NCBI GenBank assembly: GCA_027704905.1
Contig: CM051020.1
Coordinates: 14,920,022-14,984,021 of the forward strand
Length of the DNA stretch: 64,000 nucleotides
Source of the DNA: Muraenolepis orangiensis
Lineage: Eukaryota > Chordata > Actinopteri > Gadiformes > Muraenolepididae
Direction of reading: 5' to 3'
Part shown: piece after piece, positions 25,681 to 41,312 of the stretch
Layout of the letters: each line of letters begins with the position of its first letter
Numbering within the stretch: position 1 is the first letter of the stretch
Made by a program: the position numbers and the translations under genes
Notes under the pieces: model-generated
The model's database searches: none
What the model was told of the DNA's origin: nothing
The model's input: only the letters and a program-made list of their open reading frames with translations

Positions 25681-25934
25681 AAAGACACATAAAGTAAATA
25701 TCCTCTACAGTAAAAAAAACTGGCTTTGTGTTCTTCCCCTCTCACAAACTCAATTAGACCAAAAATGGTATAATTTAATCATATTATGGTATAATATGAT
25801 TGGTCTAGCTCATGACATCAGTTTGAGACTGATATTATTTTATATATTTATTTAACTAAACATTGGATGGAATAAAACATTCTTGTCAAAGTTCTTGACA
25901 ATAATCATCACATCAACATATGAACCTTGAATCT

Positions 25935-26432
25935 TCATGACTCGTCTCTGTACTGTCTAACCCCTACCTGCTCCTTAATGACCCGTCTCTGTACTGTCTA
26001 ACCCCTACCTGCTCCTTAATGACCTGTCTCTGTACTGTCTAACCCCCTACCTACTCCTTAATGACCGGTCTCTGTACTGTCTAACCCGTACCTGCTCCTT
26101 AATGACCGGTCTCTGTACTGTCTAACCCCTACCTGCTCCTTAATGACCGGTCTCTGTACTGTCTAACCCCTACCTGCTCCTTAATGACCGGTCTCTGTAC
26201 TGTCTAACCCCTACCTGCTCCTTAATGACCGGTCTCTGTACTGTCTAACCCCTACCTGCTCCTTAATGACCGGTCTCTGTACTGTCTAACCCCTACATGC
26301 TCCTTAATGATCTGTCTCTGTACTGTCTAACCCCTACCTGCTCCTTAATGACCTGTCTCTGTACTGTCTAACCCCTACCTGTTCCTTAATGACCAGTCTC
26401 TGTACTGTCTAACCCCTACATGCTCCTTAATA
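25935..26432. repeat. 41-bp minisatellite, first array
   Basis: About 12 copies of a 41-bp unit containing GTCTCTGTACTGTCTAACCC and CTACCTGCTCCTTAATGAC. The same unit forms a second array at 35830-36228. The array runs into a non-LTR-like 3' tail at 26440. Confidence 0.95.
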
Positions 26433-26439
26433 ACCTCCT

Positions 26440-26645
26440 TAAATTGCATTTTTTATTTTTATTTTTATTTTTATTTTTATATTCTTTATTCAATTTTTTA
26501 TTCTATTTTTTATCTATTTTTATCTTATTTTATAACTGCTGTCTGTCGTCGGGTATTGCACACAAGAATTTCACATCACTGCTTTATACTAAACTGTAAA
26601 CTGTGAAGTGACAATAAACTTGACTTGACTTGACTTGACTTGACT
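26440..26645 (+). mobile_element. 3' end of a non-LTR retrotransposon with (ACTTG)n tail
   Basis: A T-rich stretch, then GGGTATTGCACACAAGAATT, then a GTGACAATAAACTTGACTTG ending with several ACTTG units. This arrangement is usual for fish CR1/Rex1-type 3' ends. No coding sequence remains. Confidence 0.6.
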
Positions 26646-27995
<1,350 letters not shown>

Positions 27996-28164
27996 GAAGA
28001 GTGATTCAGATTAGTTCTTTGCGGTTACTCAATTCTTATTCCGCTGAGACGTCAAAAACAGACAGTGAGTTTCAAACGTGAATAGACAGTAGAACGTATT
28101 TAATCTAAGTCAAAACTCCCTCTCTCTGCCTATGTCTGTTATATGTATTCTTAACAGATATTGT

Positions 28165-28221
28165 ATTTATATATGTGTATGTATGTATGTATATATGTAT
28201 ACATACATATATATATATACA

Positions 28222-28252
<31 letters not shown>

Positions 28253-28437
28253 ATGTATGTATGTATATATATATGTATATATGTATGTATGTATATATAT
28301 ATGTATGTATATGTATGTATATATATATGTATATATGTATGTATGTATATATATATGTATATGTGTATATGTATATATGTATGTATATGTGTATATGTAT
28401 ATATGTATGTATATGTGTATATGTATGTATGTGTGTG

Positions 28438-28469
<32 letters not shown>

Positions 28470-28752
28470 TGTATGTGTATGTATGTATGTATGTATGTAT
28501 GTATGTGTATGTATGTATGTATGTATGTATGTATGTATGTATGTATGTATGTATGTATGTATGTATGTATGTATGTATGTATGTATGTATGTATGTATGT
28601 ATGTATGTATGTATGTATGTATGTATGTATGTATGTATGTATGTATGTATGTATGTATGTATGTATGTATGTATGTATGTATTGTATGTATGTATGTATG
28701 TATGTATGTATGTATGTATGTATGTATGTATGTATGTATATGTATATATATC
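28165..28752. repeat. (TATG)n/(TA)n compound microsatellite
   Basis: Nearly 590 bases. The left half mixes TATA, TATG and TGTG. The right half is an almost pure (TATG)n run of about 60 units with one frame slip at 28681. ORFs of 200-255 codons in all frames are pure repeat translation. Confidence 0.98.
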
Positions 28753-28974
28753 AAATATGTGTGACTTTCTTTCAATCTATCTTTGACTTTCAGTTGTCTG
28801 ATTGTAATTCATATTTTATCATCATGGCTTTGAAGTTCATCGTCATATTCAATGGACTGGAAAGAAATAACCGTTTCTGTTTTCACAATCACACACAGTT
28901 TACATTTCATCTCCCTACTCACGACTGAGTAATGTCAGGGTTTCACTGTGGATGAATCCTCTGGCAGAGGTGAC

Positions 28975-29110
28975 GTGGTAACTGATTGAGTGATGGATAA
29001 TGGAGTGACAGAGAGAGATGGCTGATGGAGTGAGAGAATGATGGATGATGAAGTCAGAGAGTGATGAGTGACTGATGATGGAGTGAGAGAGTGATGGGTG
29101 ATGTTGTGAC
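28975..29110. repeat. Diverged GATGGAGTGAGAGAGTGATG repeat
   Basis: About five imperfect copies of a 25-30 bp unit. Confidence 0.7.
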
Positions 29111-29418
29111 CGCCAGGAGAAGTAAAGTTCCTCTGTGATCGTTGAGTTAAATCCCACCGCTGCTTCCGGACCGCTCACCACCGTCTCGGCGACGACACCA
29201 CCACCAGCTGGCTGGATCTAACGGGAGCAACCACCAAGAACCAACCTGTCAATCAAACTGTGAGGTTTGATTGACGGGTTGACACGGTGAGTAACTGCCC
29301 TCCCTGCTGTTACGTTCTGGGGTTTGAAGCGATCGAGGAGGAGGAACCTGTGGTCTACATATTGAAGAGAGGAGCTGTCCTTGTTAAAAAATAAGCCCTG
29401 CTGAGAGCAAAGAACCAG

Positions 29419-31486
<2,068 letters not shown>

Positions 31487-31855
31487 ACACGGGGTCTGTG
31501 ATCAGTGTGTGTGTGTGAGAGAGAGAGGTAGTCTGTGTGATGTGTGCGTGTGAACCTACAGATTCACAATGTAGATCAGTTCGAGATGAGGAGGTTTTAA
31601 TAACTAAGTCAGTAGTCACGTGTCCCTGGAGCCCGATCCAGAAGGTTCCACCAACCTGACGTCTACCTGCGTGTTAAAACCCTCCGTCTGGGCCGGCGCC
31701 AGAACCGCAGCCGTCTCAGAAGAGACAGACGGCACATCCTCATGTATAAAATATGGAGTTATAATGGGAAGACTTGGTGATGTGTCAGCGAGGTTCTCCA
31801 TAAGCAATCACTGGAGTCTGGAGGATTTTACTTTTTCAAATTATCCATTAAAAGT

Positions 31856-31877
31856 CTCCCCCCCCCCCCCCCCCCCC
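31856..31877. repeat. Poly(C) tract
   Basis: About 20 consecutive C. Comparable tracts occur at 43791-43798, 44883-44907, 45993-46010 and 59341-59359. Confidence 0.9.
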
Positions 31878-31984
31878 ACGGCTCCTTTAGTCATTCATCT
31901 GTTGTTCATTTCAAAGTAAAAGCCTCTTTGGGCTAATACGGGCATAGGGGATCTCCAGGGACTGTAGCATCTATCACGGTACTC

Positions 31985-32340
31985 ATCGTCATCATCCTCC
32001 TTCCATTCATCAACCTCTTCGTCATCTTCCTCCTCTCTCCTCCTCTCATCCTCATCCTCTTCGTCCTCCTTCTCTTCATCCTCCTCGTCATCATCTCATC
32101 TCATTCCTCCTCTTCATCATCCTCATCTCCTTCCTCCTCTGATTGATGATGCTGCTGCACTACTGGCACTTCAAAATGCTTTTATGTGCCTTATGCACAA
32201 TTCAACACATGTACATGTCATCCATCAGTCACTTTATTGTTATTTGTATTGTCATTTTTTATTGTGTACAATATTTTTATAGTATTGAAAAAAAAATTGA
32301 AATTCATACTCATCCTCCTCATCATCTCCTTCCTCCTCTT
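31985..32340. repeat. TCC/TCATC-rich tract split by a retrotransposon fragment
   Basis: Irregular TCATCCTCC repeats at 31985-32140 resume at 32310-32350 after the Rex1-like fragment 32141-32322. Confidence 0.8.
32141..32322 (+). mobile_element. CR1/Rex1-like 3' UTR fragment
   Basis: GATGCTGCTGCACTACTGGC, AACACATGTACAT and CAGTCACTTT follow in the same order as at 39200-39290, the 3' UTR of the larger copy. It ends in an A-rich stretch. CATCTCCTTCCTCCTCT is present on both sides (32124-32140 and 32323-32339), a possible target duplication, although the flank is itself low complexity. Confidence 0.75.
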
Positions 32341-32773
32341 CCTTCCCTCCACTTTGACAGCACCAAAAGTGTCCTTCATATCAAAGACATTGATATGAAG
32401 AAGAGAAGCCCCGCCCCCTTCAGGGACGTAGGGCTCCATCCCTTCAAAGTAAGAGTTCATGTATCGCCGTCGTCGGGTCTCGGATGGCTCCAGCTATTAA
32501 CTGGTAGCGGTTAGTGCCTAGCGGTTAGCGCCTATAGCGGTTAGCGGTCTGGCGGCCCACTCTGGATAAGTGGTGGCGGTCGGTCTCTTCAGACATGAAG
32601 AAGTGGTGTGTTTAAACTGTGGTTTGAGCTTCTAATTGATCCCAGAAGGCCTGTGGCTGTGTGACGGGTGAGTGGGTGAGTGTATATGAATATGAACGTC
32701 TTCAGAAACGTGGGTGTGTGTCAACAGCTTGGTATTTATTGAGCCATGGGGTTTTCATTTAGGGGTGAAAGTT

Positions 32774-32812
32774 TGGTCGGAGGAGGAGGAGGAGGAGGAG
32801 GAGGAGGAGAGC
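32774..32812. repeat. (GGA)n microsatellite
   Basis: About 13 GGA units. Confidence 0.93.
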
Positions 32813-32974
32813 GGGGCTGAGTGCTCCTAGCAGAGCATCAACATCAATATTGTGTCAGACGGTGTTCTGTTCACCCCGGACGCCAGAATGGATCCAGGGC
32901 TTTCTCATCGGTCCAATCCACTAAGAAACCCAGTCAGCAACGTTTCAACAGAGGTCTCACATCCATAAAAGACC

Positions 32975-33390
32975 TAATACAGACCCCAGATAACAACCAC
33001 TACAGACCCCCAGATAACAACCACTACAGACCCCAGATAACAACCACTACAGACCCCAGATAACAACCACTACAGACCCCCAGATAACAACCACTACAGA
33101 CCCAAGATAACAACCACTACAGACCCCCAGATAACAACCACTACTGACCCCCAGATAACAACCACTACAGACCCCAGATAACAACCACTACAGACCCCCA
33201 GATAACAACCACTACAGACCCAAGATAACAACCACTACAGACCCCCAGATAACAACCACTACTGACCCCCAGATATCAACCACTACTGACCCCCAGATAA
33301 CAACCACTACTGACCCCCAGATAACAACCACTACAGACCCCCAGATAACAACCACTACAGACCCCCAGATAACAACCACTACAGACCTCC
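32975..33390. repeat. 23-24 bp minisatellite (CCCAGATAACAACCACTACA)
   Basis: About 17 copies of CCCCAGATAACAACCACTAC plus AGAC. Units vary between AGAC and TGAC and between CCC and CCCC. Confidence 0.95.
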
Positions 33391-33521
33391 AGACCCCTTG
33401 ATTGGCTGATTGGCAAAGAGTTACAGTACAAGCACAGCCAATCGGAACGCTCCGTCTCCTGTGGAGACCAATGAACAAGGTTCATGTCCTCAATACTGTT
33501 CTATTTAATGATACTGTAGGA

Positions 33522-34843
33522 CAGGGGTATTCAACTAGATTAGGAAGGGGGCCACAATTGTAAAATGTCTTGAAGGCGAGGGCCACAGGACTGTGACAAC
33601 GAAAATTAACAAATGCCATTGTTATTGTACAACCAACCATGCCATAATAATAATGATTATTGTTACTGTTATTATTATTATTGTAGTAATAGTAGTAGTA
33701 GTCGGTGCTGCAAACCTGACGTTGAGCGAATATGATTCACAATTTTTATGACAGTCTCCATTGCTTCTTTCAACTCCCCTGACAATTTCGCACACAGAAC
33801 TGATTGATGTATGATGCAATGCAGTGTGTTCACTGTGGGATGCGCTGCACATAAGCGAGATGCAAAGCCCCTTTCTTTCCCAATCATGGACGGGCAGCCA
33901 TTGGTAACAAGAAGGTTGATCTTACCTAGATCCAAACCCTTCTCTTCAAAAAAACTCCAAACTGCAGCGAAAATCACATCACCTGTAGTGCTGGTTATCA
34001 GTGGTAAAAGGCATAACAACTCCTCTTTAAAAACGTCACCATCGAAGTACCTCACAAACAGCGAGAGCTGTGCCGTATCTGTTGCATCAGTCGATTCATC
34101 GACAGCGATGTACTCTGTAGATTTGAGATCGGCAATTAATGCTGAAAAGCAGTCCTCAAACAGTACCTCTACTCTTCGACTTCCCGATGTGTCAGAGTAC
34201 ACTCCTTCACAACTTCAGCGTCAGTGAATGTCTTTCTCTTTTTGGCTAAAGCGATCACTCGTAGAGAAGCAGCAGTGGCCTTTTCCTGGGCTGTATAAGC
34301 AGTTGTAAGAATAGTGGTTGATGCAGTGTAAGAAGATTTAAGTATTTCTATTTGACCACGTCTAGCTGTGCTACCAGGCGGGTAAGCAGCATTGAAGTTA
34401 GCAGCATGCTTGGTCTCATAGTGGCGCCTCACATTAGCAACCTTGCAGACTGAAACAGTTATTTGACATATTAAACATAAAGGTCTAGGATTGGCGTGCG
34501 ATGGTAAAATAAATACAAAATCATCAGTCCATTTGGGGTTGAAGTGTCGGTTTTCACCGTAAATTTTCGAGATTGACACGATGTCGCGATAATTACACGC
34601 TGAGTCCAATGCAAGATTGCCTTTTAAGAACTATTGAGGGAGAAATAATTTGGACTCATTTAATTCGGATAGCATAATAGCGAACATATATTGACATTTA
34701 TTTAAATGATTCAAAAAAAAAAAAAATTAAATTTTTTAAAATTTTTTTTTTACATTTACACAATATGGAATGTGTTCCAGGGGCCACGAGAAAGCTCCCC
34801 GCGGGCCGGATTTGGCCCGCGGGCCGCCAGTTGAATATCCCTG
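33522..34843 (-). mobile_element. hAT DNA transposon, internally deleted, with intact 8-bp TSD
   Basis: The 8-bp direct repeat CTGTAGGA flanks the element exactly (33514-33521 and 34844-34851), as expected for hAT. TIRs begin CAGGGGTATTCAACT on the left and, in reverse complement, CAGGGATATTCAACT on the right. The right end carries a GC-rich palindromic GCGGGCCGGATTTGGCCCGC. The element is 1322 bp and holds the N-terminal half of a BED-type transposase on the minus strand. The C-terminal half with the dimerisation region is missing. Confidence 0.93.
33678..34609 (-). pseudogene. hAT transposase (BED-finger, ZBED/GTF2IRD2-like), broken
   Basis: The first part (34609-34169) has a BED-type zinc finger (CLICQ, then HYETKH). 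After a frame change near 34190, the second part (34202-33678) has the hAT RNase H-like core: YIAVDESTDATDTAQL with its catalytic aspartate, then LLVTNGCPSMIG. It degrades into an ATT microsatellite at about 33640-33700, and the C-terminal hAT dimerisation region is absent. I assign the family from these motifs. It is a transposon relic, not a host gene. Confidence 0.88.
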
Positions 34844-35164
34844 CTGTAGGAGGTGGTGTGTGTTTAGGTTCTCATTAGATTCATTACTTTTTTAATTCAT
34901 GAATCGATAAAGACCATTTGTCCCATCAACTGAAAGTGGGAATTTATTTATTTGTATATATGGAATTGTGCTTGCCACTATGTTTTTAGTTTGTTTGTTT
35001 TTTGATGTTAAAACACCAAATGATCCCTTCTTGCAGTTTTTTTTTGCAAGGGTTTCCAAATCTCGGGCAATATCAACTGACCTTATGACCTCATGACGGC
35101 GAGGAACTTTCATTCAAATGACGAACGCCATGAGAAAGACTGCTGTAAGTTTACAGAGGCAGCA

Positions 35165-35270
35165 GAACCAGAGAGAAAGAAGAGAGCGAGAGAGAGAGAG
35201 AAAGAAGAGAGCGAGAGAGAGAGAGCGAGAGAGAGAGAGCGAGAGAGAGAGAGCGAGAGAGAGAGAGAGC

Positions 35271-35302
<32 letters not shown>

Positions 35303-35362
35303 GAGAGAGCGAGAGAGAGCGAGAGAGAGCGAGAGAGAGCGAGAGAGAGAGAGAGAGAGAGG
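35165..35362. repeat. (GA)n with GAGC interruptions
   Basis: About 200 bases of GAGAGAGAGC. ORFs on the plus strand are Glu-Arg/Ser repeats. Confidence 0.95.
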
Positions 35363-35829
35363 TGAATGCGGGGAGATTTGTGGGGATGACTCTTCTAATT
35401 CACTTTACAATGAGGCAATCTATACGCAGTGGAACAAAGAGACCAGCTTTGAGGCCGGGATGCAGAGTCTGTGGATGAGTGGATGAGTCACCGTCTGAGA
35501 GCCCCGGAGAGGCCTGAGGACGTGTTGTTGTCGGTCATCTGCTTTTTATTTCATTGTTTGTGTTGTTGTTTTTTTGTGTTTTTTTTGCGTAATGTTATGT
35601 TGAAATATAAAGACAGTTGGAGGTGTGTTTTTGTTAAAGTTGTTTCTAATATTTCTGTTATCAATATAGCATCACATTACAATCTGTTGCATTGCTTATT
35701 GTAACTCATCGTATCCACGGTGAGTTACAATGAGCACTTGGTGGGGACATTTCATTCATCTTATAGATTACTTGGATTTTTCCTTTGTAAATTAGTAATA
35801 AATCACTTTGTCACCTTTTTAAATAATTC

Positions 35830-36228
35830 TACTGTCCAACCCCTACCTGCTCCTTAATGACTCGTCTCTGTACCGTCTAACCCCTTCCATGCTCCTTTAT
35901 TACCTGTCTATGTGCAGTCTAACCCCTACCTTCTCCTTAATGAGCCGTCTGTACTGTCTAACCCCTACCTGCTCCTTAATGACCCGGCTCTGTACTGTCC
36001 AACCCCAACCTGCTCCTTAATGACCCCTCTCTGTACGGTCTAACCCCTACCTGCTCCTTAACGACCCGTCTCTGCACTGTCTAACCCCTACCTGCTCCTT
36101 AACGACCCGTCTCTGTACCGTCTAACCCCTACCTGCTCCTTAACGACCCGTCTCTGTACCGTCTAACCCCTACCTGCTCCTTAACGACCCGTCTCTGTAC
36201 CGTCTAACCCCTACCTGCTCCTGAATGA
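35830..36228. repeat. 41-bp minisatellite, second array
   Basis: About 10 copies of the same 41-bp unit as at 25935-26432 (GTCTAACCCCTACCTGCTCC). Here many units carry TTAACGACCC rather than TTAATGACC. Confidence 0.95.
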
Positions 36229-37279
36229 CTCAATAGTAACCATAAGAGTACTAGTGTGTTGCTACTGCAGCAGTTCTTAACTCCACATCTCTGGTTGGTC
36301 AGCAGCCACCAGGAGGTTTCATCCCATGTCATCATCCCGGCCCGCCGAGCCAAAGACATTCGATGGCAGAACAAAAGACGATTCAGGCCAGTCGGCTAAG
36401 GGACCACAGAGAGATGTAGCGTCGCTCCTCTCCACAACGCTACATCACTCCTCCACACCTCCCCACTCGCTCTCTCGCTCTCTCGGTGCCCCCAGCAGAT
36501 CTGGTCTCATCCTGATCGACGTGTGGGTGTGGTGATGGGGTTTTCTGCTCCAACAGTCTCTTTGTATCCTGGTGGCCGCCGTCAGAACCTACCCCCACTC
36601 ACACTGACGCTCCACAACACACCTCCACACCCTCTTCCTTCCTCCCCCTATTTACTTATATTTATTCCATATTCATTGAATATTTATTGGATATTTACTA
36701 GATGTTTACTAGACAATTATGAGTGGACATGTATTGGATATTTTGTAGATGTTTATTCGGATGGTTTCATTCATCTGTAGGGCTCCTTCCCGTAATGTTA
36801 TCAGACGCTGATGATAACAATCTGAGCAGTCAGTGGCGAAAAACAAACGGTTTTGGACGACGTCTACAGGGGGCGCTATTGCCCCAAAGGGTTACATTGC
36901 AGACGACTGACTGCTGAAGCCGCATTAGACACTTAAAAACCTAAAATCCCAAAGTTTCCCTCAAGCCTTGGTAATAAACAGCCTGCAGAACGCTGCAGAT
37001 TCTATTTTGACCTCTGCATTATTTATTTATATCTCACGATTTCTGTCGACGCAGACATTCTCTGTCCTGTGGGGATGGGGAGATAAATCAATTTTTATTT
37101 AAATGTCAAGGGTCGGCCATCTTGTGTTTCTCCCCGCTCTTGGACTTCTCGTTCTCCTGACTCATCTTCGTATCAACTGAAACTACTACTACTACTTATA
37201 TTACTTTAGCATGTTTTACTCTAACTATTTTGTTATTTAGCTGCTTTCACTTCCAGTGAATTCAGATTCCGGTCATGGA
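36229..37279. other. Intergenic sequence, nothing recognised
   Basis: Includes a TATTTAT-rich stretch at about 36650-36780. The short ORFs have no family resemblance. Confidence 0.5.
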
Positions 37280-37480
37280 GGCGAAGGTATAGGGGGCGTG
37301 CACGGCGAAGGGGTGGGCGTGCACGGCGAAGGGGTGGGCGTGCACGGCGATGGAGCGGGCGTGCACGGCGATGGAGCGGGCGTGCACGGCGATGGAGCGG
37401 GCGTGCACGGCGATTGAGCGGGCGTGCACGGCAAAGGGGTGGGCGTGCACGGTGGAGGGGGGGGGGGGCGTGCACGCCGG
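37280..37480. repeat. 21-bp GC-rich minisatellite (GGGCGTGCACGGCGATGGAGC)
   Basis: About nine copies, CpG-rich, each containing GTGCAC. Ends in a G run. The ORFs are repeat translations. Confidence 0.93.
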
Positions 37481-37999
37481 AGGTCTCTTGAGGGGGAAAC
37501 CCAGCAGATGGCCAGTGCCTCCTCTGAAGCCCGAGAGACTCTCTGGTGCGACAAACCAGAGACACACTCCGCCCCTCTCTGTTTATACTGCCGGGGAACT
37601 GAGGCCACGCTTTCTATTCCTTCACCAGGGAAGTGGAAATGCATTTAACCTGCCAGAGAAGCCTGGTTCTCGCCCCCCCGAGGCCACCCCAGACGTAACA
37701 AAAACAAACAGGGTGAAAAAGAGAAGAAGAAAGGAGTCAGTGTATGGGCTTGTCAAGAGACATTCATTTCACAGGAGGAGGGGGAGGAGTTGTAAACAGT
37801 CCCCGACCCTCTCCAGCATATACCGAATATGTCGCTTTAGATAAAAGTGAAAATACCATTCAGAGGAGCTCTAGTACGATGGCTTCCAAGTAAAACTGGA
37901 TGCCAGGGGGGCGCCAAACTATTGGCACAATTATTGGTTGGATGGTTAACTCGGGGAACATGATTCAATACTAGTTAATGAGCCTCTATTTCACCACCA

Positions 38000-39420
38000 G
38001 GTGTGAGCTTGATTAGTCACTACAAGCCAATTTGCATATAAACTGTTCCATCCCAGAGTCCCTAGACCCACTCCAGTTTGCATACAGACCAAACAGGTCT
38101 GTAGACAACGCCATTTCCCTGGCACTACACACGGCCCTGCAGCACCTAGGCAGGAGGGACACCTACGTCAGACTGCTGTTCATTGACAACAGCTCGGCGT
38201 TCAACACCATCGTTCCCTCCAAGCTGGTCCTGAATCTGAGGGACCTAGGTCTGGGCACCCCCCATCTGTAACTTGATTATGGACTTCCTGACGGGCAGGC
38301 CTCAAGTGGTGAAGATTGGGAACAACATCTCATCCACTCTGGTCCTCAACACCGGAGCATCCCGGCTGTACTCGCTGTACACACATGACTGTACTGCCAC
38401 ACACAGCAATAATCGCATTATCAAGTTTGCAGACGACACCACAGTCATCGGCCTGATAAGTGAGGGCGACGAAACGGAGTACAGAGATGAGGTAGTCCAG
38501 CTGACGCGATGGTGTGAGGACAACAGCCTTGAACTGAATGTCAGCAAGACTAAGGAGCTCATCGTGGAATTCAGGATCCACCAGGGCACCCACTCCACCA
38601 TCAGCCTGGACGGGACACCGGTGGAAGTCGTCAGCTGCTTCTGTTTCCTTGGGCTACAGATTTCTGATGACCTCGCGTGGACCCGCAAAACGGAGGTCAT
38701 GCTGAAGAAGGCCCACCAGCGCCTCTATGCTCTGCGGTGCCTCAGAAAAAGCGGAATAGGCCAGAGGTGGCTAGTGAACTTCTACCGTGGCACCGTAGAG
38801 AGCGTCCTGACGAGTGGCGTCACTGTGTGGTACGGCAACACCACTGTACAGGACAAGAAAGACATCCAGAGGGTCGTGAGGATGGCAGAGAAGATCATTG
38901 GGTGTGCACTTCCATGCATTTAGGAGATCTGTAGACCAGATGTTGGAAGAAGGCCATGTCCAACATAAAGGACTGCAACCACCCAGGGCACCATCTCCTC
39001 TCCCCCCTACCGTCTGGTCGTCAGTTGCGCAGCATCCGTACAACAACGACTAGCAGGTTCAAGTATAGTTTTTATCCACAGGCAGTGCACCTACTGAACT
39101 GCTAGGAGTGCTGCCACTTTCTTCATAACATTGTCATTACCATTACACTTACATACTTTGCTGGACTTTCTGGACTCATCACAGTTACTGCACTGTATTC
39201 ATGATGCTGCTGCACTACTGGCACTGGCAATGTACATTCAACACATGTACATATCATTTAACAGTCACTTTGCTGCTCTTTTTTTGTTTATTTTTATTGT
39301 ATATTTATTTTTTTTATGGTATTGTTTTGAAGATGTAAACTGCGGGAGGGAATAGGGAGTAAGCATTCCAATGTACTTGTTACAAATGGGCAATCAAAAT
39401 ATCTTGTATCTTGTATTATA
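38000..39420 (+). mobile_element. CR1-superclade (Rex1-like) non-LTR retrotransposon, 5'-truncated
   Basis: Carries the reverse transcriptase half of ORF2 and its 3' UTR. RT motifs are LQFAYRPNRSVDNAIS (38066) and LLFIDNSSAFNT (38179), then KFADDTTVIGLI (38422), followed by the TKELIVEF and FLGLQISDDL region and the C-terminal end. The 3' UTR has GATGCTGCTGCACTACTGGC and a TATCTTGTATCTTG end (39398-39414). Fragments of the same 3' UTR are at 16013-16072/20751-20845 and 32141-32322. Confidence 0.88.
38032..38923 (+). pseudogene. Rex1-like reverse transcriptase, broken
   Basis: Two frames (38032-38271 and 38273-38923) join across a frameshift near 38265. The motif usually preceding the palm strand (TGAPQG...LSP) is shortened to TGASRLYSLYTHD, implying a small in-frame deletion, so the enzyme is dead even apart from the frameshift. 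The catalytic FADD is intact. Confidence 0.85.
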
Positions 39421-39809
39421 ATCTATCCACTGGTGACATCACAAGTGGGGGGTGTCCACAGTGACTCATCAAACTCACACCTGGTGGTGAAAGGGTTGTC
39501 CTTTTAATGAGAAACTAGAACATGTTTCATGATTTGTCTGTCGTTCTTTCTTGGAGGGATTGATAACGTGAGTGGGGAGATCTTATGAATGAAAAGAGCC
39601 TCTTCTGGTTCCATGTTGTTTCACAGCAGAGAAGCTAATCCTTTAAAGACATTCATTACAGCGTCTGGGAGGACAGAGAGACAAGAGGCTTCCAGCGTCA
39701 TGACAACATCTGTAAACAATACGTCCGCAGTGGATGGATGATGGCTCTTCAGCCCCCGCTCCGAGGCCGAGGGAACAGAACATAGAGACGGACGGCCTGT
39801 CAGTGTGGA
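39421..39809. other. Intergenic sequence, nothing recognised
   Basis: Unique sequence without ORFs of interest. Confidence 0.5.
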
Positions 39810-39966
39810 GTCACCAGGGTCGGTTCTGGAGAGGCCAGGGCCGGTTCTGGAGAGGCCAGGACTGGTTCTGGAGAGGCCAGGGCCGGTTCTGGAGAGGCCA
39901 GGGCCGGTTCTGGAGAGGCCAGGGCCGGTTCTGGGGAGGCCAGGGCCGGTTCTGGAGACGCCAGGG
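39810..39966. repeat. 21-bp minisatellite (GGTTCTGGAGAGGCCAGGGCC)
   Basis: Seven copies in tandem. Confidence 0.94.
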
Positions 39967-40854
39967 TCCAGACACATGAACCACCGTGAAGGGCTTTGTT
40001 TATCTCAGCCAGGCGCTTCTCTTCTTCCAATCAGCTTCACTGAAACGGATCAAACTGCAAAACAAAACCCTCCAACAGAACATCTTTCCACCCACATCAC
40101 GCTGAGAGGCAAACACATTCCCTGGAACAATAGTTTAGCTCTGCTTTTGTTCATTTACAACAACAAGGTCTAACTTATTGCACTTTTTTCAAGAAGTGAA
40201 AAGTTCGCTGCCCTTCCAGAATGCTTGAGCGCAACATTTTCCGTTCCGCTCCAAAACCCTGGACTGGATCTCCCGAGGGACCGGAGTGTTTACAGGTCAG
40301 TGTTTTGGAAGCTGCTGATTTGCATCATTGAAAGGAGCTCCTGGCCACTGTGACCGCTACGGTTCTCCTCTCCAACCTGGACCGAGACAGAGAGAGGAAC
40401 ACCACGTTCCCGCTTCCACTCTCACTACCCATTCAACGGCAGGATGTGAGACGTTCTGTCTGAACGCGTCGCGCTGCAGTTGACCCAACAAATGGATTTC
40501 AACTTGTCTAAAAGGGAGCCGGAGAAATGTCTTCTTACCTCCATCTCCACCACCTCTCTCTTTCTATCCATTAAGGCGCAAACTCCGTCTGTCTGGAAAG
40601 TGACCCTCGGAAACCCAAATCAACATTTTCAGACAGGCAATATATCTGGACGGCTTCCCGGCGGTCTGAGTGGAGGAAGGACCCAGGAGAGTTGGCCGTT
40701 GTCAACGGGTTTCTGTAAGGTGAACTCTGAGTTCCTGTGTGGTCCTCTGAGCTTCTCCTCCTCCCAGCTGAAGCTTCTCCTCCTCCCAGCTGTAGCTCCT
40801 CCTCAAATACAGGAGGAGGAGGGAGGAGGAGGAGGAGATGAAATATTAAATGGG
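39967..40854. other. Intergenic sequence, nothing recognised
   Basis: The ORF 40480-40866 has no family resemblance. A CTTCTCCTCCTCCCAGCTG segment is duplicated near 40751-40790. Confidence 0.45.
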
Positions 40855-41035
40855 GGAGGTCAGTGAGCTGGGGGGAGGAGGTCAGTGAGCTGGGGGGAGG
40901 AGGTCAGTGAGCTGGGGGGAGGAGGTCAGTGAGCTGGGGGGAGGAGGTCAGTGAGCTGGGGGGAGGAGGTCAGTGAGCTGGGGGGAGGAGGTCAGTGAGC
41001 TGGGGGGAGGAGGTCAGTGAGCTGGGGGGAGGAGG
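40855..41035. repeat. 22-bp minisatellite (GTCAGTGAGCTGGGGGGAGG)
   Basis: About eight nearly identical copies, G-rich with a GGGGGG run in each unit. Confidence 0.95.
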
Positions 41036-41100
41036 CCAGGTCTTTAGATGTTATACCTGATTCATCTTTCATGATGATGGAACAACTGTGATGGCAAGGG

Positions 41101-41312
41101 CGGGGGGGGGGTGTGTGTGTGTGTGTGTGTGACTTTATATGGGTGTGTCTTTATATATGCGTGTCTCTATATATGCTTGTGTGTGTGTCTTTGTGTGTGC
41201 GTGTCTTTATATATGTGTGTGTGTGTGTCTCTTTATATGGGTGTGTGTAACCTGTGTGTGTCTCTATATATGCGTGTGTGTGTGTGTGTGTTTGTGTGTG
41301 CATTCAGTCAGA
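41101..41312. repeat. (GT)n/TTTATATATG compound repeat
   Basis: G run, (GT)n and interspersed TCTTTATATATGCGTGTG units. Confidence 0.88.

Noticed and set aside
28132..28928. ORFs of 200-255 codons in several frames
   Set aside because: They translate a TATG/TA microsatellite; all frames are open because the repeat has no stops.
32975..33390. Regular repeats resembling a CRISPR array
   Set aside because: Units are contiguous with no unique spacers, no cas genes are present, and the genome is eukaryotic.
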